Source: a virus. Taken from it: 64,000 nucleotides of DNA. The translations under genes were made by a program, and so were the position numbers. The notes under the pieces are model-generated. The model was not told the DNA's origin. It saw nothing but the letters and a program-made list of their open reading frames with translations, and searched no databases. Positions 1-10,835 of the stretch are shown here, one piece after another (position 1 is the first letter of the stretch; the number at the start of each line of letters is the position of its first letter). The stretch covers positions 1 through 64,000 of the IMG/VR virus record IMGVR_UViG_3300030102_007788, one strand, 5' to 3'.

Positions 1-2978
1 TGTGGGTAGACGCTTCCGGCAACAGAAAGATTAATGCTGGTACTACAGAGGTTTTTTCCTTTACTCATGCTGCTGTTGATATAAAGCAAGCTACAACATT
101 TAGCAGCGGCAGAGCTACATTTAGCGGCACGGCTGGTGCAGATGGAGTTGTTCTTGCGGGTGGTGAAAATAACAATATTTCAAGTAGGTTATTCTTTGAT
201 AATGGTACATCGGGAGAAGCGGTAACTATATTGAACAATACTGCTGGTATGGAGTTCAGGACAGGCGGTACACCGGGTTCTAGTAGCGGAACCACAAGGA
301 TGTATTTAAATTCTGCGGGTAATCTCGGCGTAGGAACAGGTAACCCTCCTCATAAATTATCTATTTACGGTACTGGGGCGGGGAAGGCTACTGTTCAAAT
401 TGAAGGAGAAGGTGGAGCTGATCCATATATAAATTTCCTTGTCAACAACACAACTCACTGGGCCGTGGGAGCTGATGATTCAGCTAGTGATTCTTTCAAA
501 ATAAGTCAACATAGCGCATTAGGTACTAATGATAGAATTACGGTCCTTAGCGGCGGAAGTGTTGGCATCGGAGTGGCAGACCCAGATCAATCACTAGAAG
601 TAGCGGGAGCTGTAAAATCTACAGGAGCTTATGGGTTCTATGCTGGAAGGGGAGATACGACATGGGCTTCATTTGGCTCAGGGGTTCCTACTATTTTATT
701 AAGAGGCTCACTTGATAACAGTAGAGCTGGCGCAGTTCAATTTAAAGAATACGACGGGACTGATACGGCGGCTATATATTCTACTGACGGAACAGATGGT
801 TATGGTCTAGTCATGGCGGCGTACCAAGGAGACATGAAGTTCGCTACTGGTTCATTGACTGGATATAAAATGGTTATTCTTAGCGGCGGAAGTGTTGGTA
901 TAGGGACAAATGCCCCAGTTACAAAACTTGATATTTGGGGAGGGACAGGAACTAGGCCAACTGATCCATTCGGTGGACAAAATCAATTATTTATATCTCA
1001 AGGTAGTACAGCTAACGCCGGAATAACTATTAGCGCAGATAATAATGGCGGAACTCAAATCTGTACATTTATCCAGTCAAACACTTCTGCTTCTGCGGCT
1101 TTAATAGGAACTCAAAGTAATCACGGGGCGCGGATAAGGACTAATAACACAGATAGAATTACAATAGCTTCCGGAGGAGCAATTACATTTAACAGTGCCT
1201 TTACTTTTCCAACTGCAGATGGCTCAGCTGGTCAAGTACTTACAACAGATGGTAGCGGTACTTTAAGTTTTACTTCAGCTGGAAGTGGTACAGTATCAGG
1301 TTCTGGAGCTAATGGTTATATATCTATTTGGACAAGTGCCAGTGCTTTAGGTAGTTCTGTTCTTTATCAAAATAATGGTCTTATTGGTGTTAGTACTACA
1401 AGTCCTGCGGCAAAATTGCATGTTAGCAACTCGGCTTCTTCGGGGGGTACTTTTAAATTTACTGATGGTTCTTCTCGGACATTAATGGATTTAGGCGGGG
1501 GAGTTTTGTCTTGGAACGCTGCATCTGTATTGGGGGCAGGAGCGTGGGCTGGTACTGCTGACCACGAGATAAAAACTCTTACCACTGCTAGAGATACAGT
1601 TTTGATAGCTGGCCCTTCTTCAGGAACAAACCATGCTTTATATGTAACGGGTCTAAAGAGTTATTTTGGTGGTAACGTCGGAATAGGAACTGTTGATCCT
1701 GACGGTAGGCTCCATGTCTATACGGGAAGCGCAGGGTCAACTACTCCTAATACTAACCATGATGATCTTACAATTGAAAGTTCTGGTAACGCTGGCCTTC
1801 AATTGTTTACCCCTGACGCAAATTACCAATACATTGCTTTCGGTAGTCCAGCGGGAGCAAATAGAGGTTATGTTCGCTACGGGCATAACGAGGAAGAAAT
1901 GGTTCTTAGAGCCGCGACTGTAGACATTTTAAAAATAAAAAGCACGGGAGTTGGTATCGGTACTACCCCGAACTCAAGTGCAAAACTAGAATCCTATATA
2001 ACAGGTGGCGGAGAAAAGGGACTACGCCTAAATAGTAATTTTTCAGGAGGTAATGCAGTTGATTTTATTCCTGCTGTCGTTGGGGTTTCAAACGCAGGAT
2101 TTAGTATAGACGTAGCTGGAACTACTAGATTCGTTATTAACGATGGCGGTAATGTAGGTATAGGAACTAATAGTGCATTAGACAAACTAGACGTATACGG
2201 AAGCGGTGCAGTATTTAGAAATCTTTCTGATAATGCTGATTCAGTACAAATTGTAAGAGGTACTGGCCATACAGCTAATCCCGACGCTAAGTTTTATATA
2301 TATGATAATTCAAGTGCAGATTGGGCCGCAAGAATTAACTTGGATGGAGCGAGTTATGGCTTAGATATTACAGGGGGAGCAGATTATTTCTTCCTTTGTC
2401 GTAAAGCTAGTGGCGATCATCTATTTTCAGTTCATGGAAGCCATACTACCGTTAATGACGGTGGAATTGATTATGATTTCAGGGTAGAAAGTAACAATGA
2501 TGATTACCTTCTATATACTGACGGCGGTAATGACCGCGTAGCCGTTTCGACAAACGCTCCTGCCGCTAAACTTCACGTCGAAGGCGATTTTAAAGTCGGC
2601 ACCACCAATAACGGTAACTGGATGGGTTATAAAGATGTAAGTTTAAATGGAAATACCTATACCACAGCTCTTACAATTAATTTAAACAACCATACCGGCT
2701 GCTATGTGAAGCTATTCTTAAGCGGCGATTGGAGCAGTCATAGTGCTGTAGCATTTGTCGGCGAATACTTTATACAAAACGGAAGCGACGCATATGCAGA
2801 GCCCGGAACAGTGATAAGTGAATTTGATAATACTAATACTGATTCAATTGAATCGAAAATAGTAGACCCAAGTAGTGATACGTTTACTATACAATTAAAA
2901 TTAAGCACCGCTGCTAACGGAACACTGGGAGGTAAACTAAGTTACCACGTGATGGGAATGGCAACGGCAGTATCATAA
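1..2978 (+). CDS. Giant tail fibre / adhesin with VGIGT repeats (5' partial)
   Basis: The reading frame (codons from position 3) is open from the left edge, so the gene starts outside the window; 991 codons are visible. The protein is a string of beta-rich repeats, each ending in a signature of the form GxVGIGTxxPxxKLxV, separated by variable Gly/Ser/Thr/Asn-rich stretches. Such repeats are common in long phage fibres and large surface adhesins, where they probably form trimeric beta-structure. The last 130 residues or so have no repeat and look like a globular tip (HTGCYVKLFLSGDW, then a beta-rich end), perhaps a trimerisation or receptor-binding domain. The next fibre gene follows after 9 bp. 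Fibre function is inferred from repeat type and location; the receptor is unknown. Confidence 0.8.
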   Translation, partial: WVDASGNRKINAGTTEVFSFTHAAVDIKQATTFSSGRATFSGTAGADGVVLAGGENNNISSRLFFDNGTSGEAVTILNNTAGMEFRTGGTPGSSSGTTRMYLNSAGNLGVGTGNPPHKLSIYGTGAGKATVQIEGEGGADPYINFLVNNTTHWAVGADDSASDSFKISQHSALGTNDRITVLSGGSVGIGVADPDQSLEVAGAVKSTGAYGFYAGRGDTTWASFGSGVPTILLRGSLDNSRAGAVQFKEYDGTDTAAIYSTDGTDGYGLVMAAYQGDMKFATGSLTGYKMVILSGGSVGIGTNAPVTKLDIWGGTGTRPTDPFGGQNQLFISQGSTANAGITISADNNGGTQICTFIQSNTSASAALIGTQSNHGARIRTNNTDRITIASGGAITFNSAFTFPTADGSAGQVLTTDGSGTLSFTSAGSGTVSGSGANGYISIWTSASALGSSVLYQNNGLIGVSTTSPAAKLHVSNSASSGGTFKFTDGSSRTLMDLGGGVLSWNAASVLGAGAWAGTADHEIKTLTTARDTVLIAGPSSGTNHALYVTGLKSYFGGNVGIGTVDPDGRLHVYTGSAGSTTPNTNHDDLTIESSGNAGLQLFTPDANYQYIAFGSPAGANRGYVRYGHNEEEMVLRAATVDILKIKSTGVGIGTTPNSSAKLESYITGGGEKGLRLNSNFSGGNAVDFIPAVVGVSNAGFSIDVAGTTRFVINDGGNVGIGTNSALDKLDVYGSGAVFRNLSDNADSVQIVRGTGHTANPDAKFYIYDNSSADWAARINLDGASYGLDITGGADYFFLCRKASGDHLFSVHGSHTTVNDGGIDYDFRVESNNDDYLLYTDGGNDRVAVSTNAPAAKLHVEGDFKVGTTNNGNWMGYKDVSLNGNTYTTALTINLNNHTGCYVKLFLSGDWSSHSAVAFVGEYFIQNGSDAYAEPGTVISEFDNTNTDSIESKIVDPSSDTFTIQLKLSTAANGTLGGKLSYHVMGMATAVS

Positions 2979-2987
2979 GGATTTATA

Positions 2988-5900
2988 ATGGCAGATAAAA
3001 CTATACCAGCGTTAAAGATTTTAAGAGGAAAAGTCGGTATAAATATCGCAACGCCCACTCAACAGTTACATGTTAACGGCGAAGCGTTTATTTCTACGGG
3101 TTCAACAAGTGTCCGTACTTTGAGCGGCATATTTAAAGCTGACACTATAGAAAACAGCGCTGGCGCTTCTAACTTGAAACTTCAAACTGAAGCTGGGGGA
3201 AATAAACATATTGAGATAACTCCTAACGGTACAGGTAATGTTGGAATAGGCACAAATACTCCGAGCAAATTATTAGAGCTATACGGTGGAGGTTTAAGAT
3301 TACCAAATGGTAATTCTATAGATTGGAATAATGAGAATACTAGAATATTAGCCTCTCATGCCTCACAGTATATTCGGTTTGACGTAGGGGGAACGTCCAA
3401 TGTTTTATACGCTACTCCTACTTACGTTAGTTTTACTCCAAAATTGATAGCGGGTTCTAGCTCTACTACTGGTGGCTCATGGTTGGAGAAGAATTATACT
3501 GGGGCTAATAAACTTAACGTACTTTCGTCTAAATATTCCAGCGGAAACACTATTATAGGTTACGGCGCAAAAGGAAAAAGTGGTAGTGGTGGATATGTGG
3601 CTACCTATGGAAACTTTTCTGGTAAAAAATCTATTATAGAATTAAGTGCCAGCACTCTTTATTTTAAAGTAACCGATTCAGCAGCGCAGGATACTATTGG
3701 CGATGACATAACCTTAAACCAACGGTTGGCCGTTGATAAGGATTCTATGACATTCACCTCGTCTGGTGGGACTGGGTTGATTGTTAATCGGACATCGGCT
3801 ACTGCTTATCTCCAATTATTTCCATCGTATTCCAACGTCCCAACTATTATGGGTAAAGGGGCGGGAGGTTTGCATCTTAGCTATAACTCAAGCACTAGCG
3901 GCATTCGGATTGACACTAGTAATAACGTAATTATAAAAGATAATATACTTTATTTTGGCAGTACCGCTGGAGGTTTTGTTTATAATGACTCTGGAGTAAT
4001 GAGGGTTTCTGGTGACGCAGGGATAAAGCTTCAAACGTATGTTGGCGGTTGGCAAGATAGGTTAGTTATTTTAGATGACGGAAATGTTGGTATAGGAACT
4101 GATGGCCCAGCTAAAAAGCTAGAAGTCAACTTCACTGGTGATGATGGGCTGCAGGTTCAAAACACAGGTAGTAGTCATGCAAGTATATGGCTTGAGGGCG
4201 GAACCGGAGGGGTTGGCGGTGCCTACTTGAGGCTAACCTCTAGGGACGGCACGAATACTATGACCCATTGGATAAACTTACAAAGCAATGGGAATTTAGT
4301 TTTTAGGCCTGCTGCAACAGGAACTGCGGCAAATCAAATTATTTTTAACCAGAACGGCTCGATTGGCGTAGGTGGAACCCCGCCAAGTGGCTATAAATTT
4401 TATGTAAACGGGCTCACTCACTTAAACTCCGGGGTCCTTATCGGAGACTCTTCGAACACAGGCACAACTTTAACAATAAGAGCTCAAAATACTTCCGGTG
4501 CCCCTGCCGCTACAGCTAAAATTATAATGCAGGGTTATGAGGGAAGGGGGATTGGCACATTCTACGAGGACTCTTCCTATTCCGGTGAGCAGTGGTTTTG
4601 CGGAATGAATTACTCTGGAAGTTTCAATAGCTGGAACGTTGGTTATGACGCTTCTGGTGACCAAGCTGAATATGTTGCTAATACCTTATTGCAACTACAT
4701 TATACGGGTAAACTTCAGCTTTACGCTTATGGCTCTGGAACTCATACAGGAACTGCCGCTTACAAATTAGCCGTTGACTCAAGTGGTAATATAATTGAAA
4801 CCGCAGTTGGCTCCGGTCAAGTCGATGGTTCAGGCACAGCGAATTATGTAACTAAGTGGACTGATGGGGACACAATTGGCAACTCTAGCATCTTTGATAA
4901 TGGTAGCGTCGGAATAGGTACGAATAACCCTTCCTGCTTATTACAACTGGGAACTGATGGGGTGCAAGGTGGTGCATCTTTGGCCATTCGCAGAAATGGT
5001 GACTCTATTAATTTTGGTCATGTTAACGGAGCTGGATATGGTTCTGTCATTGGTTGTTCATCAAACAATGGATATCCACATATTGGATTCATGTGTGAAG
5101 CGGGAACGAATAATAATACATTCAGAACTCGCGGCTTAAAAGGTAATGTTATTTATACTAACACAAGCGGCACATTAATCTTTGGACAAGTAACAAATGC
5201 TAATGCAGATAACCAATCCGTAACGACCAGAGTCGCAATTGAATCTGACGGTGACGCTTACTTTTATGGTGGTAACTGGTTTTGTAACTATAACAACAGT
5301 ACTAATGTTAGTAATGGCGGATTATATATAAATAGAGGAGGGGGTCTTCACGCATATGCTTTAGCGGCTGCAAGGTCTGGTACTGGATTAGGCGGCGTTG
5401 ATTTTTGGGATTACCATGGCGTGGGTCTAGTATTTGGCCCCGATTCAAGTACTAAAGTTTTAACTGTTAAAAGTAATATTGGCATTGGAACAACTGATCC
5501 CGGATACAAGCTAGAAGTCAAAGCTTCAGTTACTGGCAATTGGCTTTCAAGGATATATAATACGGCTACCAGTGGGAACTCAAGTGGGCTGCTGGTGCGA
5601 ATGGATGAGCCGGGAAGTACGGGTATAGCTTTTGGGGTTTATGCAAATGGGGGCTATAAGTTTAGAGTCGAGCCAGACGGTGAGGTTCAGATATTGAGCG
5701 GAGCGGCTTATACCACGCACTTAAATTACCAAAACTCAGGCACTCACTACATAACTATGGCTAATGGCGGGTATACTTACTTTAGGGGCTCTAGCAACAG
5801 TATAACTACCATGACGGTTACGGGGGCTGGGAAGGTTGGGATATTAGACTCTAGTCCTCAAACCACTTTAGCTGTAAACGGAGAGGCAAGTTTCGGTGAT

Positions 5901-7733
5901 GGAGCTAGATTAAGTTTAATTGGATTAAATATAGCTTCTAGCGCCGCGAGCCCGAATATTAAAATTAGAACAAAAATTCCTTTCGCTTTGGGTGGCGCTG
6001 ATTTTACCGTTAATATTAAAGGTTTTATTTATGGTAATCAGGAGACAGCTAACCTGACGGTATGCTGGCATTATTACAATAGCACTTTCTATAATGCTAC
6101 CTGTAGTTCTGCTGGCAGCTGGGCACCCACTATTCAACTATCCGCTGAAGATTGGGACTCGTCTGGAACTAAGAAGGTTTGTATTTGTCTTAGCACCCCG
6201 GGTTATTGGGTCAAAATGTACGTGGAAAGCATGTTTAGTAATAATTATAATGACGCTTATGCTGATGGATGGACTTGGGTTGACGGGACTGCCTCTGGCA
6301 CAGGTAATGATTTAGCGTCGCTTTCTTACCGATCTGATTTCGGTAATAACTTCAAAATGTTAAGTAATGGATGTGTCGGCATAGGGGGAGGCATATTAAC
6401 TAATGCACAATTAACTGTTAATGGTGCGGTGGCTATTGGCGACACCGCTTACCAATCCAACATGAATGGCGGTAATGCCGATTTTTCAGTAGACTGTAAT
6501 GGTACTCCTCAAATTAGTTGGCTAAGTAATTACCTTCAGGTAGGTGGAACCAATCAAAACTGGGACATGAGGATGTCCACCAGCCTACTGCAAACGTATA
6601 GTAGTAATCTTACTATCACAGCAGGTGGTACAGGAACAACTTATAAGCTTTATCTTGGCACCAACGGCCAAACACAAACAATCACATGTAATAATGGAAG
6701 CGTTGGCATAGGGACAAATGCCCCTAAATCAAAACTGTTTGTAGCCAGCGGTGAACTCATGGTTGATTACGGTAGCGGCGGTTCTAATGGTGGGGCTGCT
6801 ATGCGTATTGCAACTAATTCTAATGAAGCGTTCATCCAAAGTAATGCTTATTATGATTCTAGTCTCAAACATGCTCGTGCCCAAGCAAGCTCGTTAATCG
6901 CTTTTAAATTAGATGCTACTAGGGGTGGTGACATTGTGTTTCAAACCGCCCCGTCGGCCTCCGCTGATGCTAATATGACGTTAACCGAGAGGATGACGAT
7001 CAAGAGAGCTGGTAACATTGGTATAGGAACAACTGATCCCGATTCTTTATTGATGGTTTATAAATCATCGGCGGATTCAATAGTTCATGTAAGGGGAGCA
7101 AATAGCGGAGCGGATGCTAGAGTCAGAATTAACGGCTATAATAGCTCAGAGCTTTATATTGACAGAAACGGAGTAGGTCGATTCGCTTTTAGACGGACAA
7201 CTGGAACAGATGATCTTTCACTTCTTAAATTAAACGATAATTATTCAGATAATTCCACAATTATGTTCTGGGATTATAGTAGTGGCAACGTTGGTATAGC
7301 ATCAGCTAGTCCCGCAGCTACGCTTGATGTAAAACAGGGAACTGCAACCAATAACAACAAATTAATGAAAGTCGCTGATGATGTTCTCAGCGTCTATAAA
7401 GTAACCAGTCTTTCAAATCACACAGTAACTTTAACTTGCGGTTCTTACTTCCAAGCGGAAGTAGTGATCACCGCGAACCAAACAAACGGCGGTACATATA
7501 ATAATTTATATATTAGAGGTATTTGGTCTAATAACCATCACTCTCATCATTGGGATGAAATAGAAAACATTGGCAGCTTGTCAGGCAGCAGTTTTTCAAT
7601 TGCTGTATCTGCAAATGATGTAAGTAATTCTGGAAAGCTAGTAATCACTCACACATATTCTAGTGGGAGTTTTTCTCAAATGGTGGTTAGGGTAACAGAT
7701 CTCTTTGGGGTACATTCATATTCAATAACTTAA
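2988..7733 (+). CDS. Giant tail fibre / adhesin with VGIGT repeats
   Basis: A 1581-residue protein, complete, with AAGGATTTATA just before its ATG as a ribosome site. It has at least ten copies of the NVGIGTxxPxxxLxV signature (for example near residues 84, 365, 640, 825 and 1240) separated by diverse beta-rich inserts. This is the same architecture as the genes on either side, so the three probably arose by duplication. The last 120 residues or so lack the signature and hold a His-rich loop (NNHHSHHWDE) inside a beta-rich terminal domain that resembles the end of the preceding fibre in general pattern. Likely a structural part of the tail fibre or tail side-arm; no enzymatic motif is visible. 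Confidence 0.8.
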   Translation: MADKTIPALKILRGKVGINIATPTQQLHVNGEAFISTGSTSVRTLSGIFKADTIENSAGASNLKLQTEAGGNKHIEITPNGTGNVGIGTNTPSKLLELYGGGLRLPNGNSIDWNNENTRILASHASQYIRFDVGGTSNVLYATPTYVSFTPKLIAGSSSTTGGSWLEKNYTGANKLNVLSSKYSSGNTIIGYGAKGKSGSGGYVATYGNFSGKKSIIELSASTLYFKVTDSAAQDTIGDDITLNQRLAVDKDSMTFTSSGGTGLIVNRTSATAYLQLFPSYSNVPTIMGKGAGGLHLSYNSSTSGIRIDTSNNVIIKDNILYFGSTAGGFVYNDSGVMRVSGDAGIKLQTYVGGWQDRLVILDDGNVGIGTDGPAKKLEVNFTGDDGLQVQNTGSSHASIWLEGGTGGVGGAYLRLTSRDGTNTMTHWINLQSNGNLVFRPAATGTAANQIIFNQNGSIGVGGTPPSGYKFYVNGLTHLNSGVLIGDSSNTGTTLTIRAQNTSGAPAATAKIIMQGYEGRGIGTFYEDSSYSGEQWFCGMNYSGSFNSWNVGYDASGDQAEYVANTLLQLHYTGKLQLYAYGSGTHTGTAAYKLAVDSSGNIIETAVGSGQVDGSGTANYVTKWTDGDTIGNSSIFDNGSVGIGTNNPSCLLQLGTDGVQGGASLAIRRNGDSINFGHVNGAGYGSVIGCSSNNGYPHIGFMCEAGTNNNTFRTRGLKGNVIYTNTSGTLIFGQVTNANADNQSVTTRVAIESDGDAYFYGGNWFCNYNNSTNVSNGGLYINRGGGLHAYALAAARSGTGLGGVDFWDYHGVGLVFGPDSSTKVLTVKSNIGIGTTDPGYKLEVKASVTGNWLSRIYNTATSGNSSGLLVRMDEPGSTGIAFGVYANGGYKFRVEPDGEVQILSGAAYTTHLNYQNSGTHYITMANGGYTYFRGSSNSITTMTVTGAGKVGILDSSPQTTLAVNGEASFGDGARLSLIGLNIASSAASPNIKIRTKIPFALGGADFTVNIKGFIYGNQETANLTVCWHYYNSTFYNATCSSAGSWAPTIQLSAEDWDSSGTKKVCICLSTPGYWVKMYVESMFSNNYNDAYADGWTWVDGTASGTGNDLASLSYRSDFGNNFKMLSNGCVGIGGGILTNAQLTVNGAVAIGDTAYQSNMNGGNADFSVDCNGTPQISWLSNYLQVGGTNQNWDMRMSTSLLQTYSSNLTITAGGTGTTYKLYLGTNGQTQTITCNNGSVGIGTNAPKSKLFVASGELMVDYGSGGSNGGAAMRIATNSNEAFIQSNAYYDSSLKHARAQASSLIAFKLDATRGGDIVFQTAPSASADANMTLTERMTIKRAGNIGIGTTDPDSLLMVYKSSADSIVHVRGANSGADARVRINGYNSSELYIDRNGVGRFAFRRTTGTDDLSLLKLNDNYSDNSTIMFWDYSSGNVGIASASPAATLDVKQGTATNNNKLMKVADDVLSVYKVTSLSNHTVTLTCGSYFQAEVVITANQTNGGTYNNLYIRGIWSNNHHSHHWDEIENIGSLSGSSFSIAVSANDVSNSGKLVITHTYSSGSFSQMVVRVTDLFGVHSYSIT

Positions 7734-7737
7734 AATC

Positions 7738-10700
7738 ATGGGAATAGCAACGCAAACATCAGATGGATTAAAATTTAGCACAACGTACATGTACGTTAAG
7801 AATAGCTCGGGCACCACTTTAGCTGCATTTAAGAGCGATGGTAGTGTTGGTATAGGTACTGGAACTCCAGCAGCAAGGCTAGATGTTAGAGGTGCACTTG
7901 GGGCAAATGGCACAGCAGTAGTTACCTCTTATTTTGCAAATGTTACATCCGGGGCTACAAGTTCAGCCATATACATTGGGGCAAGCTCTGGTACTGATTG
8001 GAAGATTGGTAAAAACGTAACTGGCATAACGAGTAATACTAATTTCAGCATTTCTGACCATGCCAATAATAGATTTCTTGATATAAATTCTAATGGTAAC
8101 ATCGGCATAGGAACGACAGATCCGGCTTTTAGACTGCATGTTGCTGGCGGCGATGTAAGACTTACCACTTATTCCAATTCGGTTTATTTCGGATCAGCAA
8201 GGCTGCTAGGTTACGACTCGTCTACTGCTGGCAATTTGTGGATAATAGGCGGCTCAGGAGGGGCGAGTGGCTCATGCCGTGTTACTTTGGGAACGGTCTG
8301 GAGTTGGGATACAAGTTGTGATTTTCACTATGCTCCCGGCACTTACGGAGCGGGAACTGGCATACTGTCAATTGGACAGCAGGTAAAAAACAACACTAAT
8401 TTTACCCACGGAATAACTCGCTTTTATACAAAAGGAGCAGAGCAGGTCCGCATAAATGTTGATGGTAATGTTGGAATAAACACTACAAGTCCATCAGCAA
8501 AATTACATATCCAAAGCGACGGATCACATGACGAAGGGGCAGAAATAGTATTAAGGCATGCTAACAACAATACCACTGATATCGTTTCTACGTTATCATT
8601 TCAAAATAATGGTGGGCAGGTAGCAATGATTCAGGCGGGGACTACAGGCGCTAATAATACTGGTTATATTTCATTCTTCGCAGACAGCGCCGGGACGTCT
8701 GGAGAAAGAATGCGTATCCAAGGTAATGGTTACGTCGGAATAGGTACAGCCACAGCTTACTCACCTTTACAGGTTTATAGTTCAGCCGACCAAAAAATAC
8801 TGTTAAGTGGTTCGGCTAATCCATATATCCGTTGGCAAAATGGAGGCTCTAACCGCGCTTATATTCGGTGGATTGAAGGAGGCGCTAACTCTGCATTGAC
8901 GTTTGTTAATTCCTTAAGTGACAATTTTGATTTTCTTCCTCATGCTAATACAGGGGCACTAGCACTGAGGTTAAGGGGTAATGATAGTGATGTTTGGGGT
9001 TACGTTTACGCAGAAGAAGGAAGTGGTGCAGCTCATACCGTAGGTTTTCTAGATGGCGATGGAGCTTGGGCAGCTCAACACGTAAAAGACACTTCTTGGG
9101 ACTTTAGAATTAATAATGACTCCAAGATGTTCATTAACAGCAACGGTAGTGTTGGCGTAGGGGCAAATTCTCCAAATAAAACATTAGAAGTCAGATATGT
9201 AAGCACTTCTACTGATGTTACTGCAGAAGGTTTAGGTGGAGGTTCAGCGGGCAAAGGCCTACTAATTTACAACAACAATCAAAGTAATAATAATGTTTAC
9301 GCCAACTTAGATTTTAGAGCAAGAAATGCTGACGGGAGAATCGCTTATCAATATCAAACTGCTGCAAATACAGGAGATTTTCATTTTATAACTGATAATA
9401 CTAACTCACCTCAGAGCATGATGACTATTAAAAATGATGGAGAAGTTAGACTCGTCAATAAGTTATTAGTTCAAAATAGTAGTTCTAGCTCTGAAATTAA
9501 CATTTATAAAAGCGCAGGAAGTAATACTGATTCGGCAATTTTAAGGGTAGGGTATGATTCAGCCAGTTCATTTGCTATTAGCAGGCAACAAGGCAGCAGC
9601 GCCATATACCTTAATTCAGGGCAATCTGGCTCAACTGTTTACCATCAAATTGCTAGCTCTACTAAGATGACTGTTAATGCAACTGGTGTTGGCGTTGGAA
9701 CCGTTTCTGCCTCTGGCCGTTTACATGTTTATAGGACCGCAGACACCGTTCCGGGATTGCTACTTGGTGCTAACCGCGATGGAGCTAGAGTTAATTTCAA
9801 CTATCTTGGGAATACAGCTACTCTAGGTGAAATTGGAATGACTTATTATGGCGGAAATGGAGATTGCCAAATTTGGATGGGGGCAAACTTAAACTCTAAT
9901 TCTAGTAGCCATTCTGGTCCGACAGTTGGGGTCGCTGGGACAAGCGCTTCATCTTGGTATACAGTATGGAATACTCAGACCGCTTCAGATTTTTATGGCA
10001 TCTACCGCAGAGCCCCGAGCCCTTCTTCTAGTTATGAAAATTACTTTAGAATCAAATCAGATGGAAACGTTGGTATTAATACTACAAATCCGACTGACAG
10101 ACTTCATGTAAGAAGTGTCCAAGCTGCAGGTTACGATGGCTCAAATTTAGCTACTTTAAGTTTGGAAACTTACAATAGTAATAACAGTAGCTATGGATCT
10201 TATGTTAAATGTAAGAATTTTGGAGGAGGAGGCGGTGGTCCCGATTGGAAAATAGGAGGTATGGAAGGATATTGGACTACCAATAAGGTCGCCAGTATTG
10301 ATTTCATAACGGGTGATGATTGGTACAACCCCGGAAACAAAGATGAAGGAGAAATAGCATTTACTGTTTATAACAATACCGGTAGTGGTAGCACCGCGAT
10401 AGAAGCCATGAGGATCCATCAGACCGGTAACATTGGAATAGGATCAACTAATCCGGGTTCTAGACTAACCGTAAATGGATCTTTCTCGGCTTCTTCAAAA
10501 TCTTTCTTAATTGACCACCCAACTAAAGAAAATAAAAAATTAGAACATGGCTGCTTAGAAGGTCCAGAATTTGGAGTTTACCATAGAGGAACAACTCAAT
10601 CAAATACGATTACTTTGCCGGATTACTGGTCTGGCCTTGTCCGAGAAGGCACGGTTACAGTTCAACTCACGCCAAAAGGTTCATTCCAGCATTTATATGT

Positions 10701-10824
10701 AGTTAGTCAGTCATTAACTGAGATAGTAATCGGCGCTGCTGGCGGCGAAACAATTAACTGTTTCTACACGATTTATGGGGAAAGAGCTGATATAGATAGC
10801 CTCGTGGTTGAAAAAGATGTGTAA
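7738..10824 (+). CDS. Giant tail fibre with conserved phage C-terminal domain
   Basis: A 1028-residue member of the same VGIGT-repeat family (signatures near residues 37, 121, 242 and 336 and several later ones). Unlike its two neighbours it ends in a recognisable domain: from about residue 915 it reads SKSFLIDHPTKENKKLEHG and then CLEGPEFGVYHRG. I know this block from the C-termini of many phage, notably cyanophage, fibre-like structural proteins. It is followed by about 80 residues of beta-rich sequence. The start ATG lies 4 bp after the previous stop, without a strong Shine-Dalgarno, which suggests coupled translation. Probably the distal or host-contacting fibre of the set; the exact position in the tail is unknown. 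Confidence 0.8.
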   Translation: MGIATQTSDGLKFSTTYMYVKNSSGTTLAAFKSDGSVGIGTGTPAARLDVRGALGANGTAVVTSYFANVTSGATSSAIYIGASSGTDWKIGKNVTGITSNTNFSISDHANNRFLDINSNGNIGIGTTDPAFRLHVAGGDVRLTTYSNSVYFGSARLLGYDSSTAGNLWIIGGSGGASGSCRVTLGTVWSWDTSCDFHYAPGTYGAGTGILSIGQQVKNNTNFTHGITRFYTKGAEQVRINVDGNVGINTTSPSAKLHIQSDGSHDEGAEIVLRHANNNTTDIVSTLSFQNNGGQVAMIQAGTTGANNTGYISFFADSAGTSGERMRIQGNGYVGIGTATAYSPLQVYSSADQKILLSGSANPYIRWQNGGSNRAYIRWIEGGANSALTFVNSLSDNFDFLPHANTGALALRLRGNDSDVWGYVYAEEGSGAAHTVGFLDGDGAWAAQHVKDTSWDFRINNDSKMFINSNGSVGVGANSPNKTLEVRYVSTSTDVTAEGLGGGSAGKGLLIYNNNQSNNNVYANLDFRARNADGRIAYQYQTAANTGDFHFITDNTNSPQSMMTIKNDGEVRLVNKLLVQNSSSSSEINIYKSAGSNTDSAILRVGYDSASSFAISRQQGSSAIYLNSGQSGSTVYHQIASSTKMTVNATGVGVGTVSASGRLHVYRTADTVPGLLLGANRDGARVNFNYLGNTATLGEIGMTYYGGNGDCQIWMGANLNSNSSSHSGPTVGVAGTSASSWYTVWNTQTASDFYGIYRRAPSPSSSYENYFRIKSDGNVGINTTNPTDRLHVRSVQAAGYDGSNLATLSLETYNSNNSSYGSYVKCKNFGGGGGGPDWKIGGMEGYWTTNKVASIDFITGDDWYNPGNKDEGEIAFTVYNNTGSGSTAIEAMRIHQTGNIGIGSTNPGSRLTVNGSFSASSKSFLIDHPTKENKKLEHGCLEGPEFGVYHRGTTQSNTITLPDYWSGLVREGTVTVQLTPKGSFQHLYVVSQSLTEIVIGAAGGETINCFYTIYGERADIDSLVVEKDV

Positions 10825-10827
10825 TTT
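10818..10827 (+). promoter_or_regulatory. Weak copy of the AGTGTAATAT-type motif
   Basis: TGTGTAATTT overlaps the stop codon of the third fibre gene and lies 8 bp before the ATG of the neck gene at 10836. It matches the motif found before other structural operons at most positions, but it may be chance because its GTGTAA is also the end of the fibre gene. Confidence 0.25.
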
Positions 10828-10835
10828 TAAAAAAG

